From: an uncultured Bacteroidota bacterium
GTDB taxonomy: Bacteria; Bacteroidota; Bacteroidia; Chitinophagales; Chitinophagaceae
Assembly (NCBI GenBank): GCA_903944755.1
Contig: CAJATB010000230.1
Coordinates: 1-12,963 of the forward strand
Direction: 5' to 3'
DNA length: 12,963 nt
Shown: in pieces, positions 1 through 7,812 of the stretch
Numbering within the stretch: the stretch's first letter is position 1
Layout of the letters: each line of letters opens with the position of its first letter
Made by a program: the position numbers and the translations under genes
The notes under the pieces: generated by a model
What the model saw: the letters and a program-made list of their open reading frames with translations, nothing else
Databases searched by the model: none
What the model was told of the DNA's origin: nothing

Positions 1-2
1 AA

Positions 3-1493
3 AAGCTTTTCTATGAAAATTTTTTAACAATTGTAAATAAGCAAACTTCGAGACTAAATTATTTAATATATCAACTTTTAGAGTTTCGTAAAGCTGAAGC
101 GGGATATTTAAAAAATCATTATAGTAAAATAAATATTTCAAATTTACTTTTCAATATTGCAGAACTCTTTATTCCTTTGTCCGAGAAAAACAATCTCCAA
201 TTTGATTTAAAAATTGAGGACAATATTATTTTATGGATTGATAAAGATAAGGTTGAAAAAATAATTTTTAATTTGTTGTCAAATGCGTTTAAACATACTT
301 GTGAGAATCAAACAATAATCGTTACACTCAAAGCAAATAAAGAATTAGATAAGCTTCAAATTGAATTTTCAAATTCTGGAAAACAATTATCCCAAACCGA
401 ATTAGATAAGTTGTTTAATAAATTTATTGTATTAGATAATACTAAGAATAAAAATATTAGTTCTGGAATAGGGCTTGCTTTTAGCCGAGAACTTGCTTTA
501 TTTTTAAATGGAGATATATATGTTACTAATCAAAATAACTGGATCAAATTTACGCTTGAGTTGGCATTGAGCTTTGAACCCCAGGAAGAAAGCAAAACCA
601 ATCAGATGGAAGTGCTAGATAAGCCAAGTTATTTACTGGAGTTAATGACTTCTAATATTAAGGAAATTGATGAAAAAGCTACGAGTGAGATCAATAAATA
701 TACCCTTATTAAGAGTATAGAAGATAATAATAAAAAATCTATCCTTATCATAGAAGATGACGCTTCAATTAGATTTTTATTAAATGATTTACTAAAAGAT
801 TTTTATTTAATTTATGAAGCTAAAAGTGGCATTGAGGCACTTGATTTAATGAAAAGATCTACGCCTGATTTAATTATTAGTGATATAATGATGGAAGACA
901 TGAATGGACTAGAGATATGTAATATTGTAAAAGATACTCCAGCAACCTGTCATATACCCTTTATTATACTTTCGGCCAAAGGAAGTGTTGACAATAAAAC
1001 AGAAGGCTATGAAGCTGGTGCGGATGCATATATTTCAAAGCCCTTCAATGCAGAAAATTTACTTGTTCGTATAAAAAAACTAATTGAATATCAAGATAAG
1101 TTACACCAACTTTTTAAGCAGGATAGAATCATTGACAATTTACCCGAAACCGGAATAGATGAGCTAGACAAAATATTTCTAAAAAACACTATACATATTA
1201 TAGAAAATAGAATAGAATTTCATGATTTAGACGCTAGTTACCTTGAAAAGGAGCTTTCAATGAGTCGTGCTAGCTTTTTTAGAAAAGTAAAAGCGTTATC
1301 GGGTATGACTCCTGGGGAATTGATAAAAAATATTCGCATACATCGAACCGCTAATCTGCTGAAAACCACCAATTTAACCGTAACAGAAATATTCTATCAA
1401 ACCGGTTTCGCTAATCAGTCTCATTTCTTTAGGGCATTTAAACATGAGTTTGGATGTTCACCCAATGATTATAGGTCAAAGCAAGCACTATAA
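3..1493 (+). CDS. Hybrid two-component system (HTCS) sensor/AraC regulator, 5'-truncated
   Basis: This is the C-terminal part of a one-protein two-component regulator that controls a PUL; in this family the missing N-terminus is a periplasmic sensor (often a propeller plus Y_Y_Y domain) and a membrane helix. The reading frame is open from position 3, so the TTG at 177 is not the real start. The upstream codons encode the end of the dimerisation helix (QLLEFRKAEAGYL, about 90-128); the phosphoacceptor His box lies outside the window. The ATPase domain follows, with an N-box (FNLLSNAFKHT, about 267-299), a G1 region (372-389) and a G2-like GIGLA (465-479). A receiver covers about 738-1094, with the acidic pair DD at 756-761, the phospho-acceptor Asp at 882 and the Lys of SKPF. 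An AraC-type double helix-turn-helix fills about 1215-1490. G1 is degenerate: NSGKQL where DNGxGI is usual. Position next to susC suggests it regulates this locus. Confidence 0.93.
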   Translation, partial: KLFYENFLTIVNKQTSRLNYLIYQLLEFRKAEAGYLKNHYSKINISNLLFNIAELFIPLSEKNNLQFDLKIEDNIILWIDKDKVEKIIFNLLSNAFKHTCENQTIIVTLKANKELDKLQIEFSNSGKQLSQTELDKLFNKFIVLDNTKNKNISSGIGLAFSRELALFLNGDIYVTNQNNWIKFTLELALSFEPQEESKTNQMEVLDKPSYLLELMTSNIKEIDEKATSEINKYTLIKSIEDNNKKSILIIEDDASIRFLLNDLLKDFYLIYEAKSGIEALDLMKRSTPDLIISDIMMEDMNGLEICNIVKDTPATCHIPFIILSAKGSVDNKTEGYEAGADAYISKPFNAENLLVRIKKLIEYQDKLHQLFKQDRIIDNLPETGIDELDKIFLKNTIHIIENRIEFHDLDASYLEKELSMSRASFFRKVKALSGMTPGELIKNIRIHRTANLLKTTNLTVTEIFYQTGFANQSHFFRAFKHEFGCSPNDYRSKQAL

Positions 1494-1530
1494 TTAATCA
1501 AGATCCAACAGTTTTAAAATAGTATCCCTA

Positions 1531-1582
1531 TTAACAAGAAAGACAATCATTAATGTATTTTATTGGTTGTCTTTCTTGTTAA
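1531..1582 (+). terminator. Long hairpin downstream of the HTCS gene, possible terminator
   Basis: Two perfectly complementary 16-base arms, 1531-1546 and 1567-1582, flank a loop that can pair a little further (1547-1549 with 1564-1566, including one G-U pair). The hairpin starts 38 bases after the HTCS stop codon. No T-tract follows the second arm; the next bases are A-rich (AAAGCATT). It is therefore not a textbook intrinsic terminator. It may still end or protect the regulator's mRNA and separate it from the susC transcript. Confidence 0.5.
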
Positions 1583-1797
1583 AAAGCATTCCCTTATTAT
1601 TTTATATATCGTCATAACCAAATTAAGTTTTTGAGTTCCTTACCCATATTTGTCACTAAAGTGCTGAATATTAATATAATAGAGACTCAAGTATAGTGTT
1701 TTGATACTGACGTATATCTTATCCCTTCCGATTATTTATAATTTCACTCCAAAATAATGCAATTATTTTTTAAATGATTTTGTATAAAAACTGCCAT
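1583..1797 (+). promoter_or_regulatory. Intergenic region expected to hold the susC promoter and HTCS operator
   Basis: This AT-rich stretch contains no credible gene. It lies where HTCS-activated promoters of susC genes normally sit. I find no exact match to the Bacteroidetes -7 box TAnnTTTG. The nearest are CATATTTG (1645-1652) and TGATTTTG (1775-1782), each with one mismatch and neither with a correctly spaced -33 TTG. Other visible structure is weak. An imperfect direct repeat has CCCTT followed by ATTAT and TTATA (1591-1606 and 1723-1740, the second with CCG inserted). A small stem pairs TCA-GTAT (1687-1694, one bulged A) with ATACTGA (1704-1710). Either could be an operator half, but both could be chance in such AT-rich DNA. 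Confidence 0.35.
1783..1797 (+). promoter_or_regulatory. A-rich translation leader supporting the susC start at 1798
   Basis: TATAAAAA (1783-1790) ends seven bases before the ATG at 1798. The genes at 6964, 7813 and 9079 have similar A-rich stretches just upstream (TAAAAGAAAA, TATAAAAAAG, ATAAAAAACA), and none has a Shine-Dalgarno sequence. This fits initiation in Bacteroidota and favours 1798 over the in-frame ATGs at 1774 and 1831. Confidence 0.35.
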
Positions 1798-4700
1798 ATG
1801 AAAAAAAACAAAAACTATGAAAGCAAGGGGATGTTAAAAGGAACATTATTTGTCTTAGTGCTATTTCTTACTGTTTTTAACTTTTTGCAATTAAACGCAC
1901 AAAACGATAACAGGAAAGTTACAGGTAGGGTGCTAAACCAATCGGGAGAGCCGCTATCTGGCGCTGTAATTAAGGTTTCTGGTAATAGCTCTGGGGTATT
2001 GACAAACAATCAAGGGCAATTTATTATTCAAGTAGCCAACGAAAAGGCAAATTTGACTATTTCATTATTGGGGTATAATGATCAAACCCTTCAATTAAAT
2101 GGTAAGCTTGAAGTTTCAATTGTGCTAGTTGAGTCTGCTTCGAATCTGGCTGAAGTTGTCGTGGTAGGTTATGGTACACAAAAAAAAGAGACCCTTTCGG
2201 GTGCCGTTTCTTCAATAAAGAGCGCCGATATTTTAACTACGAAAAGTACAAGTGTTGTAAGTGGTATTCAAGGTAAAATACCAGGGGTATTAATAAGACA
2301 ACAAACAGCTGAGCCGGGCACTTTTAATAGTATGGTCAATATCAGAGGTTTTGGTACTCCTTTGTTGGTAATTGATGGTGTGCCAAGGGATGGAATGTCT
2401 GATTTTGAAAGACTAAATCCAGAAGACATTGAAAGTATTTCAGTTTTAAAAGATGCTGCTGCTGCAATTTATGGAATGAATTCAGATAATGGTGTATTAA
2501 TTGTTACAACCAAAAAGGGTACAAAGGGTAAAGCAAGATTTAATTATAGTTCATTTTATGGTGTTAAGAATCCTACTAGCATGCTAAAAAACGTAGATGC
2601 ATATACCTATAGAGTATTTAAAAATGAAATGAATATAAATACAAAACTTCCAATCGCATTTCCTCAATCAGAACTAGATAAATGGAAGCAAGGGTCGTTG
2701 CCTGGTTATCAAGATTATGATTGGTTTGGTGAAACAGTTAGAGATTTTACTTCTCAACAACAGCATAATTTATCAGTAAGCGGTGGAAACGATCAGGTAG
2801 TTTACTATACAAGTTTAGGATTTTTAACTGATGACGGGATATTAACAAGTAATATCCAACAATATAGAAAGTATAACTTTAGGAATAATGTAACATTTAA
2901 TATGTCTAAAAATCTAAAAGCAACAATAACATTTGCTGGCAGATTTGATAATAATACAAGTCCACAGGGTTCTTATTTTTGGTTATTTAAACCTTTAATT
3001 ATTGCAGATAGGGGATTTTCTCCTTTTGTTCCCGGACAACCAACTCATGTAACGAGAATCCCTCCTGAGTTTACCAATCCTTATGCCTTAGCATCAGAAG
3101 AAATTTCTGGATATGAAAAATGGAGAAATTTCCAATATCAAAGCAGTGTTGATGTTACATATTCAGTTCCCTTTATTGATGGATTAAAATTGGGATTGTT
3201 AGGGGCTTATGATGGCAATATAAACAACTGGTCTAACTTACAAAGGGCCTACTTCCAATATGATTTTGTGACTGACGCTCCTACCATTCGCGGAGCCAAT
3301 AGATACTCAAATTCCATGACTGAATTTTCTAGAAAAAATTTACAAGCATCGGCTAACTATAAAAAAACAATAAAAAACGATCATAATATTGGTGCGACAA
3401 TGGTGTATGAATTGAGATCATTAAGAACGGATTTAATTTCGGCAAATCGTAATTATGATGATGTTTACACTCATGATATTTTGAATCAAGGAAGTATAAC
3501 CAACATGCAAAATGGGGGAGATAGAATTATTCAAAACTATTTGTCATATTTAGGACGTTTTAATTATGATTATAAAAGAAAATATTTATTAGAACTTGCT
3601 TTTAGAAATGACGGATCATATCGTTATGCTCCTTCTAAAAGATGGTCAATGTTCCCATCTGCATCATTAGGCTGGAGATTGTCAGAAGAAGCTTTCATTA
3701 AGAAAAATTTCCCAGCAATTTCAAATTTAAAATTAAGGGGTTCTTATGGTTTAATGGGCGCAGATGCTGGCAATGCATTTGAATATTATGCAGGATATAA
3801 ATTTGGCCCTATTGATCAAGGATATGTTTTTAATAATAATGTATTAACAATGGGGATGATCCCACCAGGAGTTGTCAACGATAATTTAACTTGGATACAA
3901 ACTAAAACTGCCAATATTGGTATTGATTTAGAATTGTGGAATGGCAAGCTAGGAATAATAGCAGATGTATTTAGAAAAAATAGAAATGGATTGTTGGCAA
4001 ATAGAATTCAAAGTGTACCTAACACTTTTGGGGCATCTTTCCCCCAAGAAAATATTAACAGGGATATGGTTCAGGGTATAGAAATGATGATTTCTCATAA
4101 AGGTAATATTGGTAAATTAAAATACGACATAAGCGCAAATGCAACTTATGCAAGAAAATATTTAATTTATAGTGAACGCGCTCCTTATCAAAGTACAATG
4201 CAAAAATGGAAAGATGTGTGGGGCAATGATCGCATACTTGGTAGAGAATGGGGCTACCTTTATAGCGGAAAGTACACTAATGTTACAGAATATCAAACGG
4301 CACCATTATTGGGAGGATCATCGGGTAATTCATTAATGCTACCAGGTAGTAATAAAATTGTTGATGCAAATGGGGATGGAATTATTGACGGAAATGATCA
4401 ATTACCAGAATTTTGGTCTGGACAATATCAGGGATATGCAGGTAACCCGCCTTTGCAATATGGTATGAATATTAACATGTCATATAAGGGATTTGATTTA
4501 AATATGTTATTTCAGGGGGCTGCTTTATTTACGATATACGCATCACCAAATGACGTGTGGGGTTATGGAAGATATCCGGGTTTATGGGAGATTTATACAG
4601 ACAGATGGAGATTACAAGATCCAACAATGAACCCATATGATCCTGCAGCTAAATGGATAGAGGGAAAATATCCTGCTTTGCGATCCAATTTTACAGGAAC

Positions 4701-4971
4701 AACAGATGGTTTAACTACAAAAGACTGGAGAATGAATGCCACTTACTTGAGGTTAAAAAGCGTAGAAATCGGATATAATATTCCTGAAAAAATTGTAAGT
4801 AAAGCAAAGATTCAAAATCTTAGAATATTTATCAATGGATTTAATTTATACACATTCGCAAATGAATATGCAAAGAATTTAGATCCTGAGAGAGAGGAGG
4901 GCGCATATACCGCTGATTTAACTTATCCATTAATGAGATCTTTCAATTTTGGAATCAATTTGAACTTTTAA
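1798..4971 (+). CDS. SusC/RagA-family TonB-dependent outer-membrane glycan transporter
   Basis: This is the outer-membrane channel that imports oligosaccharides delivered by its SusD partner, powered by TonB. With the start at 1798 the protein has 1057 residues, normal for the family. Seen in order: a signal peptide with a long charged n-region and the core LFVLVLFLTVF, cleaved near LNA-QN; a carboxypeptidase-regulatory-like domain (VTGRVLNQSGEPLSGAVIKV, about residues 41-60); the motif EVVVVGYGTQKK; a plug with SGIQGKIPGV, NIRGFGTPLLVIDGVP, ISVLKDAAAAIYG and GVLIVTTKKG; and a long barrel ending in the aromatic strand FNFGINLNF. The loop between IRG and PLLVIDGVP is short compared with many family members. 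An Asp/Gly loop DANGDGIIDGND begins at 4363 and probably binds calcium. An in-frame ATG at 1774 would add eight residues. susD follows after 12 bases, so the two are surely co-transcribed. The transported glycan cannot be predicted from sequence. Confidence 0.96.
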   Translation: MKKNKNYESKGMLKGTLFVLVLFLTVFNFLQLNAQNDNRKVTGRVLNQSGEPLSGAVIKVSGNSSGVLTNNQGQFIIQVANEKANLTISLLGYNDQTLQLNGKLEVSIVLVESASNLAEVVVVGYGTQKKETLSGAVSSIKSADILTTKSTSVVSGIQGKIPGVLIRQQTAEPGTFNSMVNIRGFGTPLLVIDGVPRDGMSDFERLNPEDIESISVLKDAAAAIYGMNSDNGVLIVTTKKGTKGKARFNYSSFYGVKNPTSMLKNVDAYTYRVFKNEMNINTKLPIAFPQSELDKWKQGSLPGYQDYDWFGETVRDFTSQQQHNLSVSGGNDQVVYYTSLGFLTDDGILTSNIQQYRKYNFRNNVTFNMSKNLKATITFAGRFDNNTSPQGSYFWLFKPLIIADRGFSPFVPGQPTHVTRIPPEFTNPYALASEEISGYEKWRNFQYQSSVDVTYSVPFIDGLKLGLLGAYDGNINNWSNLQRAYFQYDFVTDAPTIRGANRYSNSMTEFSRKNLQASANYKKTIKNDHNIGATMVYELRSLRTDLISANRNYDDVYTHDILNQGSITNMQNGGDRIIQNYLSYLGRFNYDYKRKYLLELAFRNDGSYRYAPSKRWSMFPSASLGWRLSEEAFIKKNFPAISNLKLRGSYGLMGADAGNAFEYYAGYKFGPIDQGYVFNNNVLTMGMIPPGVVNDNLTWIQTKTANIGIDLELWNGKLGIIADVFRKNRNGLLANRIQSVPNTFGASFPQENINRDMVQGIEMMISHKGNIGKLKYDISANATYARKYLIYSERAPYQSTMQKWKDVWGNDRILGREWGYLYSGKYTNVTEYQTAPLLGGSSGNSLMLPGSNKIVDANGDGIIDGNDQLPEFWSGQYQGYAGNPPLQYGMNINMSYKGFDLNMLFQGAALFTIYASPNDVWGYGRYPGLWEIYTDRWRLQDPTMNPYDPAAKWIEGKYPALRSNFTGTTDGLTTKDWRMNATYLRLKSVEIGYNIPEKIVSKAKIQNLRIFINGFNLYTFANEYAKNLDPEREEGAYTADLTYPLMRSFNFGINLNF

Positions 4972-4983
4972 ATCTTAGATCAT

Positions 4984-6945
4984 ATGAAAAAAATATTTAC
5001 ATACATATTAGTTTTAACAATTGGACTTGTGTTTAACGCTTGTAATAAAATCCTTGATGTACAACCATTAGATAGAGTTCCAGCATCACAGTTATTAACC
5101 GATATTTCGGGAGTAAAAGTTTTACTAGCAAATTTATATAGCAGAATGCCCGTTGAGGATTTTGTATATAATCCAGGTGTTAGTTTTAACTATCACAGAA
5201 CAGCTGGATCTGGTTATATTGAACCTGGATTTGGCACCACTTTTTATACAGACGAAGCAACCTTGTCAACTGGTTCAGGCGCAGGACCTATAAACGATGG
5301 ATACTGGGCATATGATGCTATTAGACAAACAAATTTGTTTTTAGAACAATTACCAACCGTCTCAATGTCTGATGCACAAAGAAACGCATTGATAGCAGAG
5401 GGCCGATTTATAAGAGCATATATGTATTTTGGTTTAGTTAAACGCTATGGTGGTGTACCAATTATTGAAAAGTCACTTGAATATATTCCTGGATCTGATA
5501 ATGCAAATTTATTTGTACCAAGAAGTACTGAAAAACAAACATGGGATTATATTTTGTCTGAATTAACAGCTTCAGCAAAAACATTACCTGTAAGTTTTTC
5601 TTCAGTCGACGGCCCTTATAGAGCTACCAAATGGGCTGCGCTAGGTTTAAAATCTAGAGCTGCTTTATTTGCAGCCTCAGTTGCAAAGTATTGGGATAAG
5701 GCACCATTATCTGGAGAAGCTGTAACACAAAAATTAGTGGGCGGCATGACTACAACAGACGCTGCCAACTACTATCAACAATGTATTGACGCTTCAACAG
5801 AAATTATCACAAGCTCTGGCAAAAAGTTGTACAAAGCAAACCCAGCAAATATTACAGATGCGATTAAAAATTTTCAAGATATTTTTCAAAATCCAACAAT
5901 TGCAGACGAAGAAGTCTTGTTTAAAAAAGGTTATATAGACGGAACCGTGACTTTATTACAAGGGCATTCAATAGATGTTTTTTATAACCCCTCACAAACA
6001 AACCCTGGAGGATTATATTATGGTAGGTTTAGCCCAAGTTTAGACCTAGTTGATTTATTTGAAGACTATAAAGATAATGGAGAAGGAAAAAGCGCAACAT
6101 TGGAAACAAGAACCGATGGTAACGAAACAGAATATATTGGAGACCCTACAAAAGTTGATGTTACGAAGCCTTATAAATTATATGATAATTTAAGTCAAAT
6201 ATTTGCGAATAAGGATGCAAGATTGCACGCTAGTATTATAGTACCAGGTTCTACATGGAAGGGCGTTAATATAATAATGCAGGGAGGTTTGATAAAACAA
6301 GATGGCACTAAAATAGTGTATACAAATGCTAGCGCTCAAGGAAAAGATGGTAAAACATATTTTAGCTTAGGGGCTAGTGCATTAAGTGGCTTTTCCGCTT
6401 TTTCGGGTTTGGGTAGTTCGAGTGATCAAAATTTTTCAAATTCAGGCTTTACATTAAAAAAGTTTCTACAGGAGGGTAAAAATGTATTAGGGACCTATTT
6501 TAGCTCTACTACAGATTTTATTGATATTCGTATGGGAGAAATTTATTTAAATTATGCAGAATCAGTAATAGAAAGTGGCAAAGGAGATGCGAGCTTAGCC
6601 GCTACATATTTGAATGCTATAAGAAAAAGAGCAGGGCATAAAGATAATATAACTGCGACAGTTGAAAATATTCTAAAAGAAAGAAGAGTAGAAATGGCAT
6701 TTGAAGGAGGAAGATATTGGGATTTAATAAGACGCAGGGATAATCACAATGTATTTAAATCAACAAAAAGAAAAATATTGGTTCCAATGTTGGATTTAAG
6801 ACAAACAACACCTAAATACATCTTCGTTAGAGCTAACAATTATTACGACGAGAGAGCAAATGGTCAAAACTTCCAATTGTGGTCTTATTATAAAGGTATT
6901 CCTGGTGTGAGTACTAATAAGTTGGTCCAAAATCCTCAATATTAA
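4984..6945 (+). CDS. SusD/RagB-family surface glycan-binding lipoprotein
   Basis: This is the lipid-anchored lid of the SusC channel, which captures glycan at the cell surface. The signal peptide ends in a lipobox (FNAC, Cys20). Family landmarks are clear: AEGRFIRAYMYFGLVKRYGGVPI near residues 138-160, a TPR-like helical middle, and a C-terminal RagB/SusD domain with GEIYLNYAES (from residue 518) and LKERRVEMAFEGGRYWDLIRRR (from 564). At 653 residues it is somewhat longer than the common 500-600. The tail, with PKYIFVRANNYY and ending in NKLVQNPQY, resembles the SusD subgroup that I recall being encoded with DUF3823 proteins, which matches the next gene. The gene starts 12 bases after susC and ends 18 bases before the DUF3823 gene. 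Its first 16 bases are identical to those of the DUF3823 gene, which reflects the same MKKIF start rather than a duplication. Confidence 0.96.
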   Translation: MKKIFTYILVLTIGLVFNACNKILDVQPLDRVPASQLLTDISGVKVLLANLYSRMPVEDFVYNPGVSFNYHRTAGSGYIEPGFGTTFYTDEATLSTGSGAGPINDGYWAYDAIRQTNLFLEQLPTVSMSDAQRNALIAEGRFIRAYMYFGLVKRYGGVPIIEKSLEYIPGSDNANLFVPRSTEKQTWDYILSELTASAKTLPVSFSSVDGPYRATKWAALGLKSRAALFAASVAKYWDKAPLSGEAVTQKLVGGMTTTDAANYYQQCIDASTEIITSSGKKLYKANPANITDAIKNFQDIFQNPTIADEEVLFKKGYIDGTVTLLQGHSIDVFYNPSQTNPGGLYYGRFSPSLDLVDLFEDYKDNGEGKSATLETRTDGNETEYIGDPTKVDVTKPYKLYDNLSQIFANKDARLHASIIVPGSTWKGVNIIMQGGLIKQDGTKIVYTNASAQGKDGKTYFSLGASALSGFSAFSGLGSSSDQNFSNSGFTLKKFLQEGKNVLGTYFSSTTDFIDIRMGEIYLNYAESVIESGKGDASLAATYLNAIRKRAGHKDNITATVENILKERRVEMAFEGGRYWDLIRRRDNHNVFKSTKRKILVPMLDLRQTTPKYIFVRANNYYDERANGQNFQLWSYYKGIPGVSTNKLVQNPQY

Positions 6946-6963
6946 TTTGTAAAAGAAAACAGT

Positions 6964-7692
6964 ATGAAAAAAATATTTAACCAAATCGTCTACATCTTTT
7001 TATTAGTTGTAGTATTTGCTTCCTGTGAAAAGGATAATATGCCCGGACCAAATTCGAAAGTATTTGGCATAATAAAGGATAAGGTAACTGGCCTTCCAGT
7101 TGAAACCGAATTAATTAATGGATCATCTATAGAGGCATTTGAACAAGGCTATGCAACACCCGTTTCACAAAAATGGCTAATAAAAAATAGTGGAGAATAT
7201 CGCAATGATTTAGTTTTTGCTAATAAATATAATTTTGAATTGCGCAATAGCAATTTTTTCCCTATTTCCGTTTTAGATTATACGATAATCCCGGGTGACA
7301 ACAACCTTGATTTTAGTGTAGACCCCTATATTCGAATTAAGAATTGTAAAATTGTGTATGATCCTGCAAGCAAAAAAGTAAATGCAACTTTTAATCTAGA
7401 AGCGGGCACTAGTGCTGTTAAGCTTAAATCCGTTCGCCTTTATGCTTTTAGTGATATGTATGTTGGTGAGGCAATTAAATTTGGCACGGCAGGGAGTGCT
7501 TTTAGCCAAGCGTTTACACCATCAAAAGTTATTGATAATAGTCAAATCACTCTTTCAATAGATGTCGCAGCCAATCCAACTTTATTTTTAACTGGGAGGG
7601 ATTACTTTTTTAGGGTGGGTGCATTAGCTGATTTAACAGGTGTTGGTACAATAAGATCAAATTACGCACCTTATGTAAAAATAAGTTTATAA
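6964..7692 (+). CDS. DUF3823 domain-containing lipoprotein, probable surface glycan-binding accessory
   Basis: This 242-residue lipoprotein has a lipobox FASC with Cys21 as the anchor. The acidic residues right after the Cys (CEKDN) fit export to the outer face of the membrane. The N-terminal part starts with VFGIIKDKVTGLPVETELING, a transthyretin/carboxypeptidase-regulatory-like beta fold. It continues through the NNLDFSVDPYIRIKN segment into a second beta domain (about residues 123-242). Both parts match my memory of the Pfam pair DUF3823 and DUF3823_C, and the length fits. Proteins of this family sit directly after susC/susD and are thought to bind glycan at the surface, in the way SusE/SusF do; no reaction is known. 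It is the last gene before the strong hairpin at 7741-7787 and belongs to the susCD transcript. Confidence 0.85.
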   Translation: MKKIFNQIVYIFLLVVVFASCEKDNMPGPNSKVFGIIKDKVTGLPVETELINGSSIEAFEQGYATPVSQKWLIKNSGEYRNDLVFANKYNFELRNSNFFPISVLDYTIIPGDNNLDFSVDPYIRIKNCKIVYDPASKKVNATFNLEAGTSAVKLKSVRLYAFSDMYVGEAIKFGTAGSAFSQAFTPSKVIDNSQITLSIDVAANPTLFLTGRDYFFRVGALADLTGVGTIRSNYAPYVKISL

Positions 7693-7740
7693 ATTATTTA
7701 CATAAATAGTTTATTGCTAATTGCTTATCGGAGTTTAAGC

Positions 7741-7787
7741 AAAAAAAATACAGAGGGTAGCGCAAGCAATCACTCTGTATTTTTTTT
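7741..7787 (+). terminator. Intrinsic-terminator-like hairpin after the DUF3823 gene
   Basis: A perfect 15-base stem pairs 7741-7755 with 7773-7787, ending in an uninterrupted run of T on the + strand. Inside it a smaller stem (G7756, G7757, T7758 with A7769, T7770, C7771, and GC with GC) closes a GCAA tetraloop at 7762-7765. The 5' arm begins with eight A, so the structure could also act on the opposite strand. Only 25 bases separate it from the next start codon and no promoter match is visible there. It may therefore be a leaky terminator or mRNA-stabilising 3' end inside one operon, rather than a clean boundary. Confidence 0.85.
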
Positions 7788-7812
7788 GAATTAAAATATA
7801 AAAAAGACGAAT

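Noticed and set aside
177..179. TTG as the start of the HTCS gene
   Set aside because: The frame is open to position 3 and the upstream codons encode family-typical dimerisation-helix sequence, so the gene is simply cut by the window edge.
1645..1652. CATATTTG as a -7 box
   Set aside because: It has one mismatch, and the only nearby TTG (1631-1633) is about 11 bases upstream, too close for a -33 element.
1775..1782. TGATTTTG as the -7 box of the susC promoter
   Set aside because: It has one mismatch, no -33 TTG at the right distance, and would leave a leader of only about 8 bases before the ATG at 1798.
4363..4398. DANGDGIIDGND loop in SusC as a true EF-hand domain
   Set aside because: Such single Asp-rich loops are common in SusC barrels and no helix-loop-helix pair surrounds it; kept only as a note in the gene entry.
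4984..4999. Identical 16 bases at the starts of the susD and DUF3823 genes (4984-4999 and 6964-6979) as a duplication
   Set aside because: The match is limited to ATG plus A-rich Lys-Lys-Ile-Phe codons; the proteins are unrelated beyond it.
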